Positions 9,058 to 18,950 of a stretch of 64,000 nucleotides of DNA are shown here, piece after piece; within the stretch, counting starts at the first letter, position 1; the number at the start of each line of letters is the position of its first letter. Location of the stretch: positions 186,001 to 250,000 of the forward strand of contig NZ_JARKNA010000004.1 in NCBI RefSeq assembly GCF_029360765.1, in the 5' to 3' direction. Origin of the DNA: Terrimonas pollutisoli (GTDB taxonomy: Bacteria > Bacteroidota > Bacteroidia > Chitinophagales > Chitinophagaceae). The notes beneath the pieces are model-generated. The model was not told the origin of the DNA. It saw only the letters and a list, made by a program, of their open reading frames with translations, and did no database searches. Both the position numbers and the translations under genes were made by a program.

Positions 9058-9452
9058 AGTGCTTCAGTTAAGAAAGCCATTGAATAATTATTGATTAAAA
9101 TAATACAGGATAATACAAGTTAAAACTTATTACTGGCGTGCAAGCAGTACCTGCATTGGATAAAAGGGAAGATGTAGTTATCGGAATGGAATAACAAAAA
9201 AATGAGGAGTACGGAAGGCAGCACTTCATCAGCACGGATCACCTAAAAATAATTAGGGATTACAACAGGCACATGTTTTCTTAAGTGTAAACACTAACAC
9301 CTGGCTGATTTAAAGATAATTATCTCTAACTTGTACTGATAATTTGTACATTTAGTTACAGGGAGATGACTTTCTTAGTTCTCCTGTACATTGGTTGCGG
9401 CTCTATTGGTATCAGTAAGATCTAATCCATCTATTCATCAGATCCCAATAAT
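9058..9452. other. Intergenic region between macro-TIR and receptor genes
   Basis: No gene is visible. The region separates two divergent genes and must hold both promoters. A direct repeat of TTGTAC (9331 and 9345 area) sits about 100 bp upstream of the receptor start, but I cannot assign a regulator. Confidence 0.5.
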
Positions 9453-11411
9453 ATGAATCCTGGAAACAAGGGACGGGCTCACTGCCATCTGTTCTTTTTG
9501 GCCGTACTGTTGAACGTTGTCCTGGCGTTACTGCCCCAGTTAAGTTGGGGCCAGGTTAACGATAGCTTGTTATCAGTTCGTGTCCTGAAAAAATTAAGCC
9601 TCGAAGAATTAATGGATATTGAAGTGATGTCGGTTTCAAAACGACCCGAGAAACTGACAGAAGTGGCTTCGGCCATCCAGGTAATCACCCAAAAAGATAT
9701 TCGTGCATCCGGCGCCAGAACATTAGCGGAAGCATTGCGGCTGGCACCCAACTTGCAGGTGGCACAGGTCAATTCCAGTGAATGGGCCATCAGTGCACGG
9801 GGTTTCAACAACGTACTGGCCAATAAATTACTGGTATTGATTGACGGTCGTACCATATATACGCCGCTATACGCCGGGGTATTCTGGGACGTACAAAATC
9901 TGCTGTTGGAAGATGTAGACAGGATCGAAGTAATCAGCGGGCCCGGTGGAACATTATGGGGGGCCAATGCGGTGAATGGGGTGATTAATATCATTACAAA
10001 GAGCGCAGCAGATACAAAAGGTTTTTTTGCTGAGGCAGCTGCGGGCAGCAATCTTCCGGGCCTGGGTAGCCTTCGTTACGGCGGAAAAATCGGCAAGAAT
10101 CTTTTTTACCGCGTATTTGGAACAGGGTTTAAAATGGGTAGTGTACTTGACACGAATGGGGTAAAAGCAAACGACGAATGGACAATGTTTAAAGCCGGTT
10201 CGAGGTTTGATTGGGAAGCGTCTGAAAAGGACAAACTGTCGCTACAAGTCAATTGGCATACGGGCAGGCCTGACCCGGATGCGAATGACACAGCCGTTAT
10301 CGCGAACGGCGACAATATCGTGGCCCGATGGAACCGTGCCCTTAAAGCCAATGCAGCTCTTCAGCTCCAGGTATATTATGATCATACCTTCCGTGATTTT
10401 GGAAGTGAATTCACGGAAGATCTGAAAACATTTGATATAGATTGGCAGAACCGGTACCCGCTGGGTAAACGACATATATTGACTTACGGGCTGGGCTTCC
10501 GCTTCATGGATCACAGCTTTACCAACCATGAACTGGCAGCTTTTCTCCCGGCCCATAAAAAACTTTATTTGTATAATATATTCGTGCAGGACGAAATGAC
10601 TATCAGCAATTTTTTGCGATTGACGATTGGTTCAAAGATTGAACACAATAGCTATACCGGGTTTGAATATCAACCCAACGCCCGGTTCACCTGGACTCCC
10701 GAAAGCAATCAAACTATTTGGGCAGCAGTATCACGGGCCGTTAGAACACCAGCCCGGATTGACCGCGAATTCTTTATATATTCAGCTCCGAACATTCCAA
10801 GAATAGTTACCAATGATAATTTCGTATCGGAAACCCTGATGGCTTATGAACTGGGATGGCGGTCGCAACCCTTTGAGAATCTTTCTTTCTCTTTGGCAAC
10901 CTTCTATAATGTTTATGATAAAATACGAAGTATTGAACCCGGCCCTCCGCCCTCCAACTTTCCCGTCACGCTTGGGAATGGTGTGAAAGGAAAAAGTTAC
11001 GGGATTGAGGCATCAGCGACATACCAGCTGACGGATTGGTGGAGCCTGCGGGGTGGCTATACTTTTTTGAAAAAAGATTTGTCAGTAAAAGCCGGCAGCA
11101 AGGACTTGAACAAAGCGTCAGCTGAAAGTAACGATCCACGGCACCAGTTTCTCATTCAATCGACCATGGATCTTCCGGGTGGGATCGAAACAGGAGTTGT
11201 AATCCGTTACATTGACAAACTACCTAAACCTCATGTGCCGGGATATACGGGCCTGGACCTGCGAATCGGCTGGAAATTGAGCAAAGCGATCGAACTAAGT
11301 GTGGTAGGACAAAATTTGCTGGACAAGCGCCACATTGAATTTATTGCTTCAACAACCCGTCGTCGACAAATTGAACGAAACGTATACGGAAAGGTCCTAT
11401 GCCGATTTTAA
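9453..11411 (+). CDS. TonB-dependent outer-membrane receptor
   Basis: The 652-residue protein has a signal peptide ending near LSWGQ. The motif LSLEELMDIEVMSVSKRPEK is followed by a plug domain (~55-170, with YAGVFWDVQNLLLEDVDRIE and GGTLWGANAVNGVINIIT), then a beta barrel to the C-terminal phenylalanine. It lacks the carboxypeptidase-regulatory-like domain of SusC proteins, so it resembles receptors for small ligands such as siderophores or cobalamin. Its stop overlaps the YfiR start by 13 bp. Receptors of this type next to YfiR and a histidine kinase probably contribute to signal sensing; the ligand is unknown. Confidence 0.92.
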   Translation: MNPGNKGRAHCHLFFLAVLLNVVLALLPQLSWGQVNDSLLSVRVLKKLSLEELMDIEVMSVSKRPEKLTEVASAIQVITQKDIRASGARTLAEALRLAPNLQVAQVNSSEWAISARGFNNVLANKLLVLIDGRTIYTPLYAGVFWDVQNLLLEDVDRIEVISGPGGTLWGANAVNGVINIITKSAADTKGFFAEAAAGSNLPGLGSLRYGGKIGKNLFYRVFGTGFKMGSVLDTNGVKANDEWTMFKAGSRFDWEASEKDKLSLQVNWHTGRPDPDANDTAVIANGDNIVARWNRALKANAALQLQVYYDHTFRDFGSEFTEDLKTFDIDWQNRYPLGKRHILTYGLGFRFMDHSFTNHELAAFLPAHKKLYLYNIFVQDEMTISNFLRLTIGSKIEHNSYTGFEYQPNARFTWTPESNQTIWAAVSRAVRTPARIDREFFIYSAPNIPRIVTNDNFVSETLMAYELGWRSQPFENLSFSLATFYNVYDKIRSIEPGPPPSNFPVTLGNGVKGKSYGIEASATYQLTDWWSLRGGYTFLKKDLSVKAGSKDLNKASAESNDPRHQFLIQSTMDLPGGIETGVVIRYIDKLPKPHVPGYTGLDLRIGWKLSKAIELSVVGQNLLDKRHIEFIASTTRRRQIERNVYGKVLCRF

Positions 11412-11989
11412 AAATTATATCGCGGTTGCGGAAATTGTATGTCAGCAATTCGCCGGTCACCCGGTTGATCATGGCTGTGCCTTTGTTGATAAACCTGTTG
11501 ATCATATCAGCTTCAACACAACCTTCCCGTGAGTACCAGTTAAAAGCCGTTTTTCTTTTCAACTTTACACAATTTGTGGAGTGGCCTGCCAATTCATTTT
11601 CTTCCGACCAGGCACCCATGGTTATCGGGATTGTAGGCTCCAACCCATTTGGCTCTTACCTCGAAGAAACAGTACACGGTGAAAAAATTAATGGCCGCGC
11701 CTTGCTTATACGATACTACGATACGATGGAGGACATCGGAGCATGCCATGTATTGTTTATTAATGTGACTGAGACCAACAAAAGAGAACAGATTATCGAG
11801 AAAGTAAAAGATCGGAATATTTTGACTGTTAGTGACGCCCCTGATTTTATGCAGCAGGGAGGGATGATCAGGTTTTTTACAAAACAGGATAAAATAAAAT
11901 TACAGGTCAACCTGGAAGCTACTAAAATGGCCAGCCTGGTCATGAGTTCAAAATTGCTCAGGCTGGTAGAGGTTGTTAAATCCCGGTAA
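11399..11989 (+). CDS. YfiR family periplasmic protein (DUF4154)
   Basis: The 196 residues have an N-terminal hydrophobic segment ending near LIISAS, so the protein is probably exported. The rest matches YfiR: REYQLKAVFLFNFTQFVEWP near the mature N-terminus, PMVIGIVGSNPFGSYLEE, CHVLFINVTETNKREQI and FMQQGGMIRFFTKQDKIKLQ. In Pseudomonas, YfiR holds the membrane protein YfiN in check through YfiN's periplasmic CHASE8 domain. The next gene encodes a kinase whose periplasmic part looks like CHASE8, so YfiR probably controls that kinase here. Met at 11471 is an alternative start that would shorten the hydrophilic leader. Confidence 0.9.
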   Translation: MPILKIISRLRKLYVSNSPVTRLIMAVPLLINLLIISASTQPSREYQLKAVFLFNFTQFVEWPANSFSSDQAPMVIGIVGSNPFGSYLEETVHGEKINGRALLIRYYDTMEDIGACHVLFINVTETNKREQIIEKVKDRNILTVSDAPDFMQQGGMIRFFTKQDKIKLQVNLEATKMASLVMSSKLLRLVEVVKSR

Positions 11990-11993
11990 AAAG

Positions 11994-13436
11994 ATGAGGT
12001 TGTTCAAAGATATGCCGATACAAAAAAAGCTGATGAGAATCATGTTTCTGATCAGCGGGACGGTATTGTTTGTCACCTGCATCACATTCTTTATTTATGA
12101 GTTCTATGCATTCCGGAAAACAACAACCGAAAAGCTTTCCACCATCGGAAAAATTATTGCGGCCAATAGCACGGCGGCACTTGCTTTTGCCAACCAGGAA
12201 GACGCCAAAGAAATCCTGGCGGCATTGAAGACGGAACCTAATATCGTAGCAGCGGCCCTTTATGACAGTGAAGGAAATCTTTTTTCACAGTATAGGGCTA
12301 CTCCCGGCGAGGATACATTACCAGTGAAACCGGGGAAAGGAGGTTATCAGTTTGCGCACTCTCACCTGGAAGGTTTTCAGCCGGTCATACTGGACACAAG
12401 ACACCTGGGTACCTTGTATCTCAGGTCCGACCTGGGTGAGATGTATGATCGGTTACAGCTTTATGGTATCATAGCCGGTGTGGTGGGGTTCCTGTCCTTC
12501 CTGTTGTCTTACGTGCTTTCAAGGATACTTCAGAAAAATATTTCAAAGCCGGTTCTGCATTTGGCCGAAGCTGCGAAAATGGTCTCCGGGCAGCAAGATT
12601 ATTCCGTAAGAGCGGTAAAGACAGGCAACGATGAATTGGGTTCACTGACCGACGCCTTCAATAACATGCTTGACCAGATACAGGATCAGAACCAGGCCTT
12701 ACAGGAATTCAGTCAACACCTCGAAGAGAAAGTCCGAGATCGTACAGAACAACTGGAATCAGTAAACAAAGAGCTGGAAGCATTTTCTTATTCCATTTCG
12801 CATGACCTGCGGGCGCCATTGAGGGGCGTTATTGGGTTTGGTACCCTGCTGGAGGAAGACTACGGCAATAAGTTAGATGATGAAGGCAGGAGACTCCTTA
12901 CTGTCATTAAAGGAAATGCATTGAAGATGGGTCACCTGATTGATGACCTGCTTGCCTTCTCACGCATCAGGAGACAGGATATAAAAAAGACGAACATCGC
13001 TACGACAGACATGGTCAGGGAGGTGATACAGGAGTTGCTGCCTGAAGATAAGAAGTCAACGATTCAATGTATCGTCCATGAGATGCCGGATATGAAAGGA
13101 GATATCAATGCTATGCGGCAGGTGTGGGTAAACCTGGTCTCGAATGCTTTTAAGTATTCGGCCAAAAAAGACGAGCCGGTCATTGAAATAGGACCTGCCA
13201 GCCTGGATGGACAAGCCGTTTTTTATATAAAGGATAACGGGGTAGGCTTTGATGAAAAGTACAAGAATAAATTATTTAAAGTATTTCAGCGACTGCACCG
13301 GGCAGAAGAATTTGAAGGGACCGGGGTCGGACTTGCCATCGTAGAAAAGATAATTTCAAAACACGGCGGTAAAGTATGGGCAGAAGCCGAAGAGAACAAA
13401 GGCGCCTGCTTTTATTTTAGCCTGCCACAGGAATAA
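11994..13436 (+). CDS. CHASE8-HAMP sensor histidine kinase
   Basis: Translation from the ATG at 11994 gives about 480 residues; the ATG at 11973 lies inside yfiR and is less likely. Order: membrane segment ~15-38, CHASE8-like periplasmic domain (KLSTIGKIIAANSTAALAFA and AALKTEPNIVAAALYDSEG), second membrane segment, HAMP (~180-235), short coiled coil, HisKA (EAFSYSISHDLRAPLRGVIG, His as phosphoacceptor) and HATPase with WVNLVSNAFKYSAKK, DNGVGFD and GTGVGLAIVEKI boxes intact. It is likely regulated by the YfiR protein encoded just upstream and signals to the receiver protein encoded 20 bp downstream. Confidence 0.92.
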   Translation: MRLFKDMPIQKKLMRIMFLISGTVLFVTCITFFIYEFYAFRKTTTEKLSTIGKIIAANSTAALAFANQEDAKEILAALKTEPNIVAAALYDSEGNLFSQYRATPGEDTLPVKPGKGGYQFAHSHLEGFQPVILDTRHLGTLYLRSDLGEMYDRLQLYGIIAGVVGFLSFLLSYVLSRILQKNISKPVLHLAEAAKMVSGQQDYSVRAVKTGNDELGSLTDAFNNMLDQIQDQNQALQEFSQHLEEKVRDRTEQLESVNKELEAFSYSISHDLRAPLRGVIGFGTLLEEDYGNKLDDEGRRLLTVIKGNALKMGHLIDDLLAFSRIRRQDIKKTNIATTDMVREVIQELLPEDKKSTIQCIVHEMPDMKGDINAMRQVWVNLVSNAFKYSAKKDEPVIEIGPASLDGQAVFYIKDNGVGFDEKYKNKLFKVFQRLHRAEEFEGTGVGLAIVEKIISKHGGKVWAEAEENKGACFYFSLPQE

Positions 13437-13456
13437 TGAATTAAAAAATCAGAAAT

Positions 13457-13900
13457 ATGAATCCAGATTCAGTTGAAGTGTTGTTGGTTGAAGATAATAG
13501 TACGGATGCAGAGCTGACCATCCGCGAGTTAAAAAAGCACAACATGGCTAATAACCTTGTTCACCTAAAGGATGGAGAAGAAGCGCTGGCTTTCATTTTT
13601 GCAACGGGCAAATATGCCGGCATCAAGGAAATGCATTATTTGCCCAGGGTAATATTATTAGATATACAAATGCCCAAAGTAAATGGAATAGAAGTATTGC
13701 AGGCGATAAAGGCTGATCCGCGTACCAGGGCAATACCCGTGGTGATGCTTACTTCATCCAAGGAGGATCCGGATATAAGGGTGTGCTACGATCTCGGAGC
13801 CAACAGTTATATAGTGAAACCTGTAAACTTTGAAGGATTTGCTGCGGCTATCAAAAATCTGGGCTTTTATTGGCTATTGCTTAATCAACTACCTGCATAA
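13457..13900 (+). CDS. Single-domain response regulator (Rcp1-like)
   Basis: The 147 residues form one receiver domain: acidic pocket [10 protein letters not shown], phosphoacceptor Asp in [20 protein letters not shown], conserved TS in [11 protein letters not shown], and Lys in [12 protein letters not shown]. There is no output domain, so it acts by protein contact or in a phosphorelay. Rcp1-type regulators typically pair with phytochrome-like kinases whose HisKA motif matches that of the preceding gene. Confidence 0.93.
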   Translation: MNPDSVEVLLVEDNSTDAELTIRELKKHNMANNLVHLKDGEEALAFIFATGKYAGIKEMHYLPRVILLDIQMPKVNGIEVLQAIKADPRTRAIPVVMLTSSKEDPDIRVCYDLGANSYIVKPVNFEGFAAAIKNLGFYWLLLNQLPA

Positions 13901-14015
13901 AATATTCGTATGAAACGTCCATGATAAAATTTTCATTTTTATCACACAGAGGTCCGCCGCGGCGGATTATCATGGTAAGTAACATCTGGCCAACAAGAAA
14001 ATAAAAAATATACAG

Positions 14016-15428
14016 ATGAAACCAGCATTAAAGATATTACTCCTCGAAGACAACAGCGATGACGCAGAATTGATAAAAAGGTTGCTGACCAGGGAGAAAC
14101 TAACTTGCGAGTTCCGGCTAGCGATGAATAAAAAAGATTTTTTACAATGCCTGGATGAGTTTGGTCCCGATGTTATACTATCTGATAATTCTATGCCCCA
14201 GTTCAATTCCGCTGAAGCTTTGCAAATAACCCGCCGGCGGTTCCAGCATGTTCCTTTTATATTGGTAACGGGAACCGTATCCGAAGAGTATGCGACGGAA
14301 ATGATCAAGCAGGGAGCGGATGATTATATTTTAAAAGACAGGATGAAAAGACTGCCGGCTGCGATAGAGTCGTCGCTTGCACAACGCAGGGCGCTGAAAG
14401 AAATAACCGATTATAAGTACGCACTGGACCAGTCAGCCATCGTGGCCATTACGGATCAGAAGGGAATCATCCTGTATGCGAACGAAAATTTTTGTAAGAT
14501 ATCACAATATGATGCAAGGGAACTTATTGGACAGGATCACCGCATCATCAATTCAGGTTTTCATTCCCCATCTTATATCAGGAATTTATGGGTTACTATC
14601 GCCAGTGGAAAGATATGGCGGGGTGAGTTTCGTAACAAAGCAAAGGATGGAACTTTCTATTGGGTGGATGCTACCATCGTTCCCTTTCTGAATGAGAAGG
14701 GCAAGCCTTACCAATATTTGTCTATCAGAACGGATATAACGGAGAAAAAGAAGCTGGAAGAAAAACTTTTTAAACGGCAACGGGAAGAACAGTTGAGGAT
14801 GACTGCTATAGCGTTACATGCGCAGGAAAAGGAAAGAACACTGATTGGCCAGGAATTGCATGATAATGTGAACCAGATACTGGTTGGCACTAAATTGTTT
14901 TTATCCATAATTAAGGAGGACCCGGTGAAAAACCGGGAGCTTGTCAGTACTTGTATGACCAGCCTGCAGCAGGCTATTGATGAAAACAGGAAACTGGCCC
15001 ATTCACTGGTGGCACCTGATTTCGATCATACCAATCTTGCGGAACAGATAACCGAACTCGCAGCAAAAATGCTGGAGGTTCCGGGACTTGATGTGCATAT
15101 AGATATTACCCAATTCGATGAAGCCTTTTTGGATGAACAGCAAAAACTGGCTATTTACCGCATAGCACAAGAGCAATCTACCAATATCATTAAATATGCC
15201 CAGGCAAGGGAGGTAACCATCACCCTCATTACGGCTGAGGACTTTTTCAGCATGACCATCACTGACGATGGAATAGGCATGGAAGCAGACAAAAAAACAA
15301 AAGGCATCGGGTTAAAAAACATCATTGGTCGTCTTAGTGTCTTCAACGGAAAAGCGGATATAAAAACTACACCTGGTAAAGGATTTTCGCTGACGATCAC
15401 CATGCCTTTACAAAAAAGAAAAGGTTAA
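14016..15428 (+). CDS. REC-PAS-HisKA_3 hybrid histidine kinase
   Basis: The 470 residues hold a receiver (~4-120, Asp in DVILSDNSMPQF, Lys in GADDYILKDRM), a PAS/PAC domain (~130-250: SAIVAITDQKGIILYANENF and PYQYLSIRTDITEKKKLEEK), and a NarL-partner-type kinase core. His lies in LIGQELHDNVNQILVGTKLF, and an HATPase domain follows (KTKGIGLKNIIGRLSVFNGK). There are no membrane segments, so it is cytoplasmic and probably takes phosphate from the upstream kinase through its receiver. No NarL-type regulator with DNA-binding domain lies next to it, so the output is elsewhere. It follows the single-domain regulator by 115 bp and probably belongs to the same operon. Confidence 0.92.
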   Translation: MKPALKILLLEDNSDDAELIKRLLTREKLTCEFRLAMNKKDFLQCLDEFGPDVILSDNSMPQFNSAEALQITRRRFQHVPFILVTGTVSEEYATEMIKQGADDYILKDRMKRLPAAIESSLAQRRALKEITDYKYALDQSAIVAITDQKGIILYANENFCKISQYDARELIGQDHRIINSGFHSPSYIRNLWVTIASGKIWRGEFRNKAKDGTFYWVDATIVPFLNEKGKPYQYLSIRTDITEKKKLEEKLFKRQREEQLRMTAIALHAQEKERTLIGQELHDNVNQILVGTKLFLSIIKEDPVKNRELVSTCMTSLQQAIDENRKLAHSLVAPDFDHTNLAEQITELAAKMLEVPGLDVHIDITQFDEAFLDEQQKLAIYRIAQEQSTNIIKYAQAREVTITLITAEDFFSMTITDDGIGMEADKKTKGIGLKNIIGRLSVFNGKADIKTTPGKGFSLTITMPLQKRKG

Positions 15429-15830
15429 GATTTCGTCAATCTTCATTCAGTCTAGCCTGGTATTTTTCAGAAAAGAAGCGGACTTTTTTGACCTTTCGTT
15501 TGTCAATAGAGATGCTATTGAGCTGTTGTTTGTTTGTCGTTGTGTGAGACCGGTTCGTCCAATATTTTATTCAAAGCAGATCGTGCTACAAAAAATATAT
15601 TGTACGCGGTGTGAGTATCGGATCGGTTTTTATAGTTTAACGATACCTGATAGTAAAGAGAAAAAATATTTATGATGATAGGGGTAATTAATTAAAATGT
15701 ATAAGTGGAATAACATAATAGTCGAAAATTTCTCTAAACTTAAGATCCACTTCAATTGCAATTAATAATTAAACAAGTAACTTTCTGAAGAAATAAATTT
15801 TATTCACTGCATTAGCTCCAGCTCTTACCT
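15429..15830. other. AT-rich intergenic region
   Basis: No gene or clear hairpin is visible. The second half is very AT-rich and may contain the promoter of the small gene at 15831. Confidence 0.5.
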
Positions 15831-16052
15831 ATGACTGAGTATGCCGCGGATATAAAAGTCTTACCTCATAAAACAATACGTAAAAAGAGTGTCCTGCCAG
15901 CAATAAAAATACCGGCGCTTCCTGTTGTTTATCCATCTCAAAAAGTGAACGAAATATGCAAGGAAAATAAAAAAGAAATACCATTTGAGAAATGGATCAT
16001 GCCTCCGCAACCCGAAGGATATCTCAAATGTCCCGGCCACGATTTTTTTTAG
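15831..16052 (+). CDS. Small hypothetical protein (73 aa)
   Basis: A basic, proline-containing protein (VLPAIKIPALPVVYPSQK, and WIMPPQPEGYLKCPGHDFF at the end). It has no signal or membrane segment, and the family is not recognised. Composition and an isolated, well-placed ATG make it plausible, but it may be a chance frame. Confidence 0.4.
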   Translation: MTEYAADIKVLPHKTIRKKSVLPAIKIPALPVVYPSQKVNEICKENKKEIPFEKWIMPPQPEGYLKCPGHDFF

Positions 16053-16161
16053 CCATATGCAGCAAAAGTTTTTTATTTCTTTATCGGCAATCCACTCACC
16101 AGGATCATTGCTAGCTTATATCGCCGGTTAAGCCTTCTGATGCCGGCAATGCTAAGGTGTG

Positions 16162-16965
16162 CTAAAACCTATGTACCAACCCCAGCCCAATCGTTCCATT
16201 CTGATATCCCGGCATAACGATCGTCTTCATGGGTTTGTTGCTGAATAATTTGTTTTGAATTTTTGGATAGAGCCAGTAAGCGAGTTGGGTGGAAGCAATA
16301 CCGATACCGGCGCCGGCAACCACATCGCTGAACCAATGCTTGTTGTTATGCATACGCAAATAGCCGGTAGCAGTGGCCATAGCATAGCCGGCAACGCCGT
16401 ACCAGGGCGACACATCCTTGTATTCCTGCCTTAAAAATTCGGCGCTGACGAAGGCTGCAGCGGTATGCCCACTGGGAAAGGAAAAGTGATTGGAACCATC
16501 GGGCCGCCATTCGTGAGAGATCTCTTTTACCGAGAAAACAATCCCGCTCATCAGCAGGTTGGACATGAGATAGATAATGCTGCGATCACGAAAATTATGC
16601 TTGCCTTTTATGCCAAGGGCGTTTAATCCATACACCGTGGCAGCAGGAGCGAAGATCAGGTAATTGTCAATTTTGACTTTTTTGGTGTTGGCGAAATACA
16701 CTTCATCTTTCAACTCGGTATTGACCTTTTGAATGCCTTTGCTCTCCAGGCCGCCGAGACCGTACATCACCATTAGCGTAGGAGCAACCAATTGCTTTAC
16801 AGGAAAGGGTTTTCTTTTTTCATTTACCCGGATGGAAAGATTCAATAAAGCCGAATCTTTTATGACGGGATTATTGAACAGGCTGTCGGCGGTTTGAGCC
16901 GGCAGGCGGAGTACGATTAGGATGCCTGCCAACAGCAGCAGGCCGTGGATTTTTATTCTATTCAT
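16162..16965 (-). CDS. PAP2-family membrane phosphatase
   Basis: The 267-residue protein has a signal peptide (ending near LRLPAQ) and a PAP2 core with all three catalytic motifs: KEISHEWRPDGS, FSFPSGHTAA and GYLRMHNNKHWFSDVVAG. This superfamily removes phosphate from lipids such as phosphatidate or undecaprenyl diphosphate on the outer side of the inner membrane. The extended N-terminal region before the core (~30-120) is typical of Bacteroidota versions. The substrate cannot be read from sequence. It is a single gene. Confidence 0.9.
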   Translation of the reverse strand: MNRIKIHGLLLLAGILIVLRLPAQTADSLFNNPVIKDSALLNLSIRVNEKRKPFPVKQLVAPTLMVMYGLGGLESKGIQKVNTELKDEVYFANTKKVKIDNYLIFAPAATVYGLNALGIKGKHNFRDRSIIYLMSNLLMSGIVFSVKEISHEWRPDGSNHFSFPSGHTAAAFVSAEFLRQEYKDVSPWYGVAGYAMATATGYLRMHNNKHWFSDVVAGAGIGIASTQLAYWLYPKIQNKLFSNKPMKTIVMPGYQNGTIGLGLVHRF

Positions 16966-17354
16966 CTTGTGGCTTGTTGATCAACGTTAGTGAACCGCAA
17001 CTGTGCGGGATTGACCGGCATCAAGGTCGTGGAACCGGCAATGCATGCGATAAAACTGTGTTGGGCACATTTTATTTTCCCGGTTTTGTTGCAAGCTTGT
17101 TAAAGTTGGTTGTTATGCATGAAGCGGATGAGGCAAAATCACAATGCACACCGGCTGGCTTAGCGTATGTCTGTTTACCATGTGGCGGCTTAGGCACACA
17201 GCAAATCCCTCGAAACTGACTCCTTCCGTCTTAGCCCTGGCATGTGCCTGCAAGACAAGAGGGGTCACTATATGAAATATCTATGATACTATAACCGTAT
17301 AAAATTATAAATCTCAATCTGATAAAGTCAGACTGGATCAGGCTTATACTTTAT
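16966..17354. other. Intergenic region
   Basis: No supported gene. An 81-codon forward frame at 16974-17219 is rich in Cys and Gly and has no recognisable features. The stretch separates the PAP2 promoter from the 3' end of the fusion gene at 17355. Confidence 0.5.
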
Positions 17355-18947
17355 TTATTCTTTCACTGCTACCAATAGCACATGACTGACAGGATAATCT
17401 ATTTTTTCAGGCCTTCCATTTTTAAGTGTAAATAACTCAGCCTTGCCGGCAAGCCTGTTTGCGACTATCCACTGGTTGGTGTATGCCTTCGATGAAGGGT
17501 GAATTGAAAATCCTGCCTCTTTCAAATGCGCCTGCCATTCTTCAAAATCCCAGAAGCAAAATGTTTCATGCATTTCACTTTGCCAGTTGTCTGTATAATC
17601 TTTCCGGCTAAGGAACTCGGCCGCATCACGAAGTGTTAATTGGATATAGCTAACATCTTCAATATTGATCTCCCGGTAGATCAATTGATAGCCTTCTGCT
17701 GCACGGAAGTCTTTTGCAAAGCGGAAAAACCGGGCCCTGGTGGATAAGGATTGCAGATGTTCAGCCAGGTGCTGGCGATTAGCAAAGTCTGCATGCGGAT
17801 CATCGTTCTTTCCATCCGTCGCATTTAATAAAAGCAGTACATCCTGGTCTTTTACAAAAGGCCCTACCACATCCCTATTGATCCATACCCCACCGGGCGC
17901 CAATTCGTCGTACCTGTTTTTAATAAATTGCAGAAGGTCGTTGCGGCTGCCGTAGGACTCTATCTCATGGGTAAGTGAAGATGTATGAATGGTATTCATC
18001 GAGTTTTTCTCAAACACCAAGCCGGTCACCGCATTCTTTTGCGAAAAGAAAACAAATGGATTCCTAAACTCGCCGTTCTCTTTTCGCTGACGACATATTT
18101 CAAAAAGATGACGGCTCACTTCAATACCATAAAAATCGCTTTCCCGGAATCGGTAACCAGTTGCGGCCAGTTTGATCCAGCTACCAACTGCGCAACCAAT
18201 ATCGCCAATACGTCCCGGCTGAATAAAGGTGGCCGTTTCGTCATACTTGAGTGTCGCTATTTCATCCATTTGCCTGACATAGGCATTATAATCCCGCGTT
18301 TCCGTGAGGTCACCATCGCTGCTGATCATCTCATCACTGAATAACAGTTTCACTCTCTCACCTAAATGATATTTCTGCCAGACATTCCAGGAGGATCTGT
18401 GTATTTTATTTTTCAAGAATTCATTTTGCTGCCAGTTATCGGCTTTGGAGATCAACTCAACAAGATCCCATGGCATTTCTGTATGATGCTGCCAGGGTTC
18501 AATATCTTTTAATTCAGCAGGGAGAACGCTAAAGCCAAGTTCATCGTATAATTTGAATACGGGTGTGGAGCAGATAACAATTGTATTTTTAGGTGTGCAG
18601 CTAAACTGTCCATCACTTTCATGCCGGATACGTTTTAAGGTATATGTCGCAAAATTGGAAAGAGAACCGACATCATCAATACCGTAGATGTATACAGGAA
18701 CCGGCAGTTCGTCAGCCATGGCTTCAATCGCAATAGCCCGGAGATAAAAGGGTAGGGGGTTACGACGGGTATTGGAATGATTAGCTGAAGTGACCGGAAA
18801 AATAATTGCTTCTATGGGTTTATCAATATTTAGTGCAGCGCCATAAACATCCCGGACTGCGGAAAGGCCATTCTTAATAACAGACGATAAGTAGTTAAAC
18901 TGGAACTGTGTGATGAGATGATGCCTGCCTGGAATTAACAAATACAT
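17355..18947 (-). CDS. Nucleotidyltransferase-like / SAM methyltransferase fusion
   Basis: The 530 residues split in two. Residues ~1-145 resemble NMN adenylyltransferase-type folds in spacing (LIPGRHHLITQFQFNYL, then NTRRNPLPFYLRAIAIEAMA, PVPVYIYGIDDVG and TIVICSTPVFKLYDELGFSV), but the HxGH signature is altered, so it may be inactive or specialised. Residues ~245-450 are a class I methyltransferase with motif I IGDIGCAVGSWIKLA (247-261) and a Pro-Gly-Gly loop (LAPGGVWINRD). It is transcribed divergently from nrtR with only 19 bp between start codons and a shared NrtR-type inverted repeat. It is therefore probably co-regulated with the NAD operon. The substrate of the methyltransferase is unknown. 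Confidence 0.7.
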   Translation of the reverse strand: MYLLIPGRHHLITQFQFNYLSSVIKNGLSAVRDVYGAALNIDKPIEAIIFPVTSANHSNTRRNPLPFYLRAIAIEAMADELPVPVYIYGIDDVGSLSNFATYTLKRIRHESDGQFSCTPKNTIVICSTPVFKLYDELGFSVLPAELKDIEPWQHHTEMPWDLVELISKADNWQQNEFLKNKIHRSSWNVWQKYHLGERVKLLFSDEMISSDGDLTETRDYNAYVRQMDEIATLKYDETATFIQPGRIGDIGCAVGSWIKLAATGYRFRESDFYGIEVSRHLFEICRQRKENGEFRNPFVFFSQKNAVTGLVFEKNSMNTIHTSSLTHEIESYGSRNDLLQFIKNRYDELAPGGVWINRDVVGPFVKDQDVLLLLNATDGKNDDPHADFANRQHLAEHLQSLSTRARFFRFAKDFRAAEGYQLIYREINIEDVSYIQLTLRDAAEFLSRKDYTDNWQSEMHETFCFWDFEEWQAHLKEAGFSIHPSSKAYTNQWIVANRLAGKAELFTLKNGRPEKIDYPVSHVLLVAVKE

Positions 18948-18950
18948 GTA

